Shown in pieces: positions 7,272 through 9,897 of a stretch of DNA of 9,897 nucleotides. Origin of the DNA: Nitrosomonas sp. UBA6494 (lineage in GTDB: Bacteria > Pseudomonadota > Gammaproteobacteria > Burkholderiales > Nitrosomonadaceae); the NCBI GenBank assembly GCA_002435335.1, contig DJMI01000012.1, positions 4,858 to 14,754 of the forward strand, in the 5' to 3' direction. Both the position numbers and the translations under genes were made by a program. Positions within the stretch are counted from its first letter, which is position 1, and the number at the start of each line of letters is the position of its first letter. The notes below the pieces were generated by a model. The model ran no database searches. It was not told the DNA's origin and was given only the letters and a program-made list of their open reading frames with translations.

Positions 7272-7378
7272 TATGTATTCTCATCTACAGCATTCTCGCA
7301 AATACTGTAAACAATGCTAGAAATTCTTACATCTTACTTATTCATTTCCTTCGACTTCATTAAAAAAATGGAAATCAA

Positions 7379-8005
7379 TCAGAATATGTAAGGAATGATT
7401 CGAAAGCGTACTTGCTTCATATAATCACAATATGTGGGATCAAGCGACAAATGCTTTTCCTCTTTAAACATACGCGCACTTAGAAAATATATCGCAGCAA
7501 CACAAATTATTATATTGAACAAGGTGGTATGAACTAAAACATAACAACAATAAATCATGAAATAGCTGGCATAAAGTGGGTGACGAACCAAACGATACAT
7601 CCATTTAGTTTTGATTTCACGCTTTGCGGCCACAAGAGCAAGACTGCGGTTCAAAGACAGCACACCAGCTATCTGTATCGCGATACCAATAGCCATTACA
7701 ATTTCAGCTTGCGGCAGAAGACCATCGGAAGCTGGACGAAAAAAAAGAGGTAAAAATGTTCCCAATATTGCCACTAGCCAATCATAGGGATCCGTGGACA
7801 CAGTTACCGGATCACGCCGTATAATTAAAAAGGCAATAATCAGGCTTTCGGAAATAACAACCAATATCAGCGATAATTTGCCAGTCTCTATGAATCTTTC
7901 TACGTGAATGTAAACAAACAGAGCAAAGATTGTCGCTAGAACAATCCCACAGGCCCGATTAAATCTTTTGGATTGAGAAATTTTTAACAATACATCCATA
8001 ACCAT
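7379..8005 (-). CDS. Isoprenylcysteine carboxyl methyltransferase-like membrane protein
   Basis: This is a polytopic inner-membrane protein of the ICMT/phospholipid methyltransferase superfamily, predicted to transfer a methyl group from S-adenosylmethionine to a membrane-embedded substrate. About five hydrophobic segments are visible. The C-terminal half has the superfamily's SAM-site elements: MYRLVRHPLYASY (R141-H142-P143 in this numbering), then EE-containing MFKEEKHL and PTYCDYMKQVRFRIIPYIF at the end. The length is 208 residues from the ATG at 8005. The frame is open to a TTG at 8035 that overlaps the prepilin peptidase stop by 4 nt, so the gene could instead begin there by translational coupling; neither start has a clear ribosome site. 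It directly follows a Tad-type prepilin peptidase gene, which hints at a role in pilin or membrane-protein modification. The substrate is unknown. Confidence 0.75.
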   Translation of the reverse strand: MVMDVLLKISQSKRFNRACGIVLATIFALFVYIHVERFIETGKLSLILVVISESLIIAFLIIRRDPVTVSTDPYDWLVAILGTFLPLFFRPASDGLLPQAEIVMAIGIAIQIAGVLSLNRSLALVAAKREIKTKWMYRLVRHPLYASYFMIYCCYVLVHTTLFNIIICVAAIYFLSARMFKEEKHLSLDPTYCDYMKQVRFRIIPYIF

Positions 8006-8031
8006 TTTTTGATGTTTCAGTCGTGCAACAC

Positions 8032-8568
8032 TCAATAAATTAAGGTTAAATTTTTGAATATAGCAAAAAAAGTAATGGCTCCACCAAGAATCGCAATTGA
8101 GTAAGGCAATTTACCAACAGATCGCTTTGACATACTTTTACGAACCTCATCCGAATTCAAATAACGAGTTTTCGAAAACATCAATAATCCGGCGTTTACG
8201 ATATTAACAAATAACTGACGAAGCATACCTTTATGCAAAGCCACCATTATCGCCATACCCCCACCCCATAACATAGACAACAGAAAAATACTTAGAATAT
8301 CAAACGGGCCAACAAATGTACCTACCATCGCCACTAGTTTGACATCACCTGCTCCCACCGATCGTGTCATATATAATGGAAGCGAAACTAGCAACCCTGT
8401 GACACATCCCATAACAGAATCAAGTATACCGATCCCAGCAGAGGGTACAGTATTAAAAACAACACCGAGTATCACGCCCAACAAAATTAGCAAATTCGGT
8501 ATACGATAAGTGCGACAATCCTGCCAAGCTGCCACCAATAAAAGAAAAAATAATGTGAATAAAATCAA
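8032..8568 (-). CDS. cpaA: Prepilin peptidase, CpaA/TadV type (A24 aspartic protease)
   Basis: This inner-membrane aspartic protease is predicted to remove the short leader of Flp-type prepilins. The two catalytic Asp motifs of the family are visible: AAWQDCRTYRIPN (D17) and VGAGDVKL (D75, the GxGD motif), set among several hydrophobic helices. At about 178 residues it has the size of CpaA/TadV and lacks the extra N-terminal zinc/methylase domain of PilD-type enzymes, so it should cleave but not N-methylate. No ATG is available near the N-terminus. TTG at 8568 is chosen because GGGAG (8581-8577 on the minus strand) lies 8 nt upstream; TTG at 8583 would give five more residues. The flp pilin gene lies upstream on the same strand and a methyltransferase-like gene directly follows. 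Confidence 0.88.
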   Translation of the reverse strand: MILFTLFFLLLVAAWQDCRTYRIPNLLILLGVILGVVFNTVPSAGIGILDSVMGCVTGLLVSLPLYMTRSVGAGDVKLVAMVGTFVGPFDILSIFLLSMLWGGGMAIMVALHKGMLRQLFVNIVNAGLLMFSKTRYLNSDEVRKSMSKRSVGKLPYSIAILGGAITFFAIFKNLTLIY

Positions 8569-8655
8569 ATGCAATTCTCCCAACGTTCACTTGATTTACC
8601 CTAAGGTCAATTCTCCATCCCAATAACTATCTTTTCTTTTCATTTCTCGCAACTC

Positions 8656-8686
8656 TAATCGCAAAGAAACACAAATTCAGCGATTA
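8656..8686. repeat. Inverted repeat upstream of the prepilin peptidase gene
   Basis: TAATCGC (8656-8662) and GCGATTA (8680-8686) are perfect 7-bp arms separated by 17 nt. They lie about 70-120 bp upstream of the peptidase start, where its promoter region would be, so an operator role is possible but unproven. Confidence 0.3.
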
Positions 8687-9140
8687 ACAAACGGTTAATT
8701 AGTATGCTATGGGTATGTTTAAAATTCATATCTTTGTTCCAATACACATTGTTTATAATAAAAAATCCTTACATAAAAAAATATGTTTCGTCAATTTTTT
8801 TATTTTCACCTCATTTCTGGAGATTCTGCGACACATCCAAGAAGCGAGTTTTTAAAACAGGAAATTTTATAAATGAGTTAGTTAAATTATGAAATCAGAT
8901 GTTAAGTGGGTAACAAATGAATATTTTGAGGGCAATTTGAAGTCGCTTCTCTAATGCTCAAGCTGCAATAGTCTGTAGGACAAAGCAGCATCCATATCCA
9001 AGCGTTTTATTATCGCAAATAGAAACTATAAATTGATGCAATTTCTTTACTTTGCCACAGATTTATCGTTCTCGTTTTTTTATAATATTAAACAGATAAT
9101 GCAACAAACCGTATGCCATCTATATATAAATCTTTAATTT

Positions 9141-9156
9141 ATTCAAAAATTTGAAT
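9141..9156. repeat. AT-rich interrupted palindrome ATTCAAA-AA-TTTGAAT
   Basis: It has perfect 7-bp arms around AA. The arrangement (arms flanking an AAAAATTT core) is shared with the palindrome at 9864-9879 on the other side of flp. In sequence this AT-rich some such symmetry is expected by chance. Confidence 0.3.
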
Positions 9157-9201
9157 TTAATCGAACACTTTTGATTCGAAATCATATACTAATAAAATAT
9201 C

Positions 9202-9217
9202 AAAATTGATCAATTTT
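9202..9217. repeat. Perfect 16-bp palindrome AAAATTGATCAATTTT
   Basis: Eight-base arms meet without a spacer around a central TGATCA. This is the longest perfect palindrome I see in the window and could be a dimeric regulator site. No function can be assigned from sequence alone. Confidence 0.4.
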
Positions 9218-9409
9218 TATTATACCAAGATCCCATGCTGGATCCCTCAAAGAAACGATTGATTTACAGGTCACGATCAGCGATTTTTATCGCAAGTTTT
9301 AACGATCACAACGCTTATCCTCTTTTAGGACAAAAGCTAACCATTTCCTCGTCCCTCAATTGCAACGAACACAATGGAAATCTGCATAACGATAAAAACC
9401 TCTAGAAAT

Positions 9410-9431
9410 CCCCTCCAGAAAACTGGAGAGG
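9410..9431 (-). terminator. Stem-loop at the 3' end of flp, probable terminator or attenuator
   Basis: In the minus-strand RNA, CCUCUCCAG pairs with CUGGAGGGG around a UUUU loop. This gives nine pairs including one G-U wobble that exists only in that orientation. It starts 30 nt after the flp stop. The following sequence AUUUCU is a poor U-tract, so it may terminate only partly or protect the pilin mRNA 3' end. Confidence 0.55.
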
Positions 9432-9461
9432 ACTTGCTTATCATTTATTAAACAGCAATTA

Positions 9462-9641
9462 TTAAACACCCTGTAACGCGGTTGCTATTGCACCGAAAAC
9501 AGTATCTAAGTTAGTACCTACTAATTGAACTGAACCTATAATAACAACAGCAATCAATGCAACCATTAATCCGTATTCAACAGCGGTCGCACCAGATTCA
9601 TCATTCCAGAAATTTTTAATGATTTGTGTCAATTTATTCAT
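9462..9641 (-). CDS. flp: Flp-type (type IVb) pilin
   Basis: This is a 59-residue prepilin expected to be cleaved by a TadV/CpaA peptidase and assembled into thin Tad/Flp adhesion pili. The N-terminal leader MNKLTQIIKNFWNDESG ends at G17. The mature protein would start ATAVEYGLMVALIAVV, with the diagnostic Glu at +5 and Tyr at +6 of the Flp motif and a hydrophobic helix running to about residue 41. The size fits Flp pilins (50-65 residues). The start ATG is preceded by AAGGA, with its GGA 6 nt upstream. The leader carries three tandem octamers and a hairpin, and a strong stem-loop follows the stop. The matching peptidase gene lies 893 bp downstream on the same strand. No other tad genes are inside the window. 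Confidence 0.92.
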   Translation of the reverse strand: MNKLTQIIKNFWNDESGATAVEYGLMVALIAVVIIGSVQLVGTNLDTVFGAIATALQGV

Positions 9642-9682
9642 GATTTTTCCTTTTTAAACATAAACGAAAAAGAAGCGGTAAG

Positions 9683-9706
9683 CTGCAATACTGCAATACT
9701 GCAATA
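9683..9706. repeat. Three tandem copies of CTGCAATA in the flp leader
   Basis: Perfect head-to-tail octamers occupy 9683-9690, 9691-9698 and 9699-9706 (TATTGCAG on the coding strand of flp). The nearest copy is 41 nt upstream of the flp ATG. Copy number could vary by slipped-strand mispairing. As the unit is 8 bp and lies outside the coding region, any effect would be on promoter or leader spacing. Confidence 0.8.
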
Positions 9707-9710
9707 CCGA

Positions 9711-9727
9711 CTGTTTGCTACAAACAG
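9711..9727 (-). promoter_or_regulatory. Perfect 7-bp hairpin in the flp upstream region
   Basis: CTGTTTG (9711-9717) and CAAACAG (9721-9727) are perfect complements around a 3-nt loop, 4 nt away from the octamer repeats on the upstream side. It could be an operator dyad or an mRNA leader structure, depending on where flp transcription starts. Confidence 0.45.
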
Positions 9728-9783
9728 CAGATGAACCAGCAGCACGCTATCACTGCATTGCCTGCCAAACATCCTAAAAGGAC

Positions 9784-9810
9784 ATTATTAGTAATTTACT
9801 TACCTAACAA
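9784..9810 (-). promoter_or_regulatory. Weak candidate promoter for flp
   Basis: On the minus strand TTGTTA (9810-9805, 4 of 6) precedes AATAAT (9789-9784, 5 of 6) with a short 15-nt spacer. If real, transcription would start near 9777 and the hairpin and octamers would lie in a leader of about 135 nt. The short spacing makes this tentative. Confidence 0.25.
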
Positions 9811-9863
9811 CGCATCGAAATGATTTCTGTGTGTGCATTCTCAACTACTACTGCTTTCTAGTC

Positions 9864-9879
9864 GCTTAAAAATTTAAGC
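9864..9879. repeat. AT-rich interrupted palindrome GCTTAAA-AA-TTTAAGC
   Basis: It has perfect 7-bp arms around AA, about 220 bp upstream of flp. It is not followed by a U-tract in the flp direction, so it does not look like an upstream terminator. It shares the AAAAATTT core with 9141-9156. Confidence 0.3.
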
Positions 9880-9897
9880 AAAAGAAAAAATGTAGCT

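Larger units (their letters stand above)
8584..9461. other. AT-rich non-coding spacer between flp and the prepilin peptidase gene
   Basis: These 878 bp are strongly AT-rich and show no convincing coding frame on either strand. The longest open stretch (8704-8892, plus) has no ribosome site and an amino-acid mix typical of AT-rich noise. The stretch contains several symmetrical elements, including a TAATCGC/GCGATTA pair (8656-8662 and 8680-8686), interrupted or perfect palindromes at 9141-9156 and 9202-9217, small hairpins at 9229-9244 and 9280-9293, and the flp 3' hairpin. It may hold regulatory sites, an unrecognised small RNA, or remains of decayed pilus genes. I cannot decide between these. 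Confidence 0.5.

Noticed and set aside
7289..7318. AGCATT/AATGCT inverted repeat right of the IS as a terminator
   Set aside because: Six-base arms with an 18-nt loop and no U-run in either direction; too weak to call.
8704..8892. 62-codon plus-strand frame in the AT-rich spacer
   Set aside because: It has no Shine-Dalgarno, a residue mix rich in F, I, K and L as expected of AT-rich noise, and opposite orientation to the local genes.
9683..9706. Short CRISPR-like array
   Set aside because: The copies are directly adjacent with no spacers and only 8 bp long; it is a simple tandem repeat.
9755..9775. Sigma54-type promoter (TGGCAG...TGCA, minus strand) upstream of flp
   Set aside because: The GG and GC elements are about 2 nt closer than the required spacing, so it fails the -24/-12 rule.

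Overview
The window looks like chromosomal DNA of a Gram-negative proteobacterium, most likely a betaproteobacterium. A Nitrosomonas-like ammonia oxidiser is my guess from the style of the proteins and the moderate GC, not something I can prove. The supporting signs are a Tat-exported flavoenzyme, a bacterioferritin, a Tad/Flp-type pilus module and an IS5-family element. GC drops strongly in the right third (about 8600-9900), which is mostly non-coding.

Left part (29-5061): a minus-strand TIGR01777/YfcH-type SDR epimerase (29-940) is divergent from a plus-strand run of three genes. These are a Tat-targeted flavin amine oxidase carrying an unexpected CxxCH motif (1110-2816), an SDR-type L-threonine 3-dehydrogenase (2859-3821) and a glycine C-acetyltransferase (Kbl)-type PLP enzyme (3835-5061). 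The last two form a complete threonine -> 2-amino-3-oxobutyrate -> glycine + acetyl-CoA route. A sigma70-like promoter and a 26-bp dyad lie in the divergent spacer in front of the amine oxidase.

Middle part (5062-7271): a bacterioferritin (5243-5710) has its own good promoter and an intact ferroxidase site, but Lys replaces the haem-ligand Met52. An intact 1525-bp IS5-family element (5747-7271) sits 36 bp downstream. It has 17-bp imperfect terminal repeats, an apparent TA duplication and a strong hairpin just before the transposase start.

Right part (7272-9897, all genes on the minus strand): a 59-residue Flp pilin (9462-9641), about 890 bp of AT-rich sequence with several palindromes, a CpaA/TadV-type prepilin peptidase (8032-8568), and an isoprenylcysteine-methyltransferase-like membrane protein (7379-8005) whose longest possible frame overlaps the peptidase stop. 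The peptidase lacks an N-methylase domain. A membrane methyltransferase directly coupled to it suggests, as inference only, a split peptidase/methylase pair acting on Flp pilin or another membrane substrate. The flp leader holds three tandem CTGCAATA octamers and a 7-bp hairpin, which could affect pilin expression.
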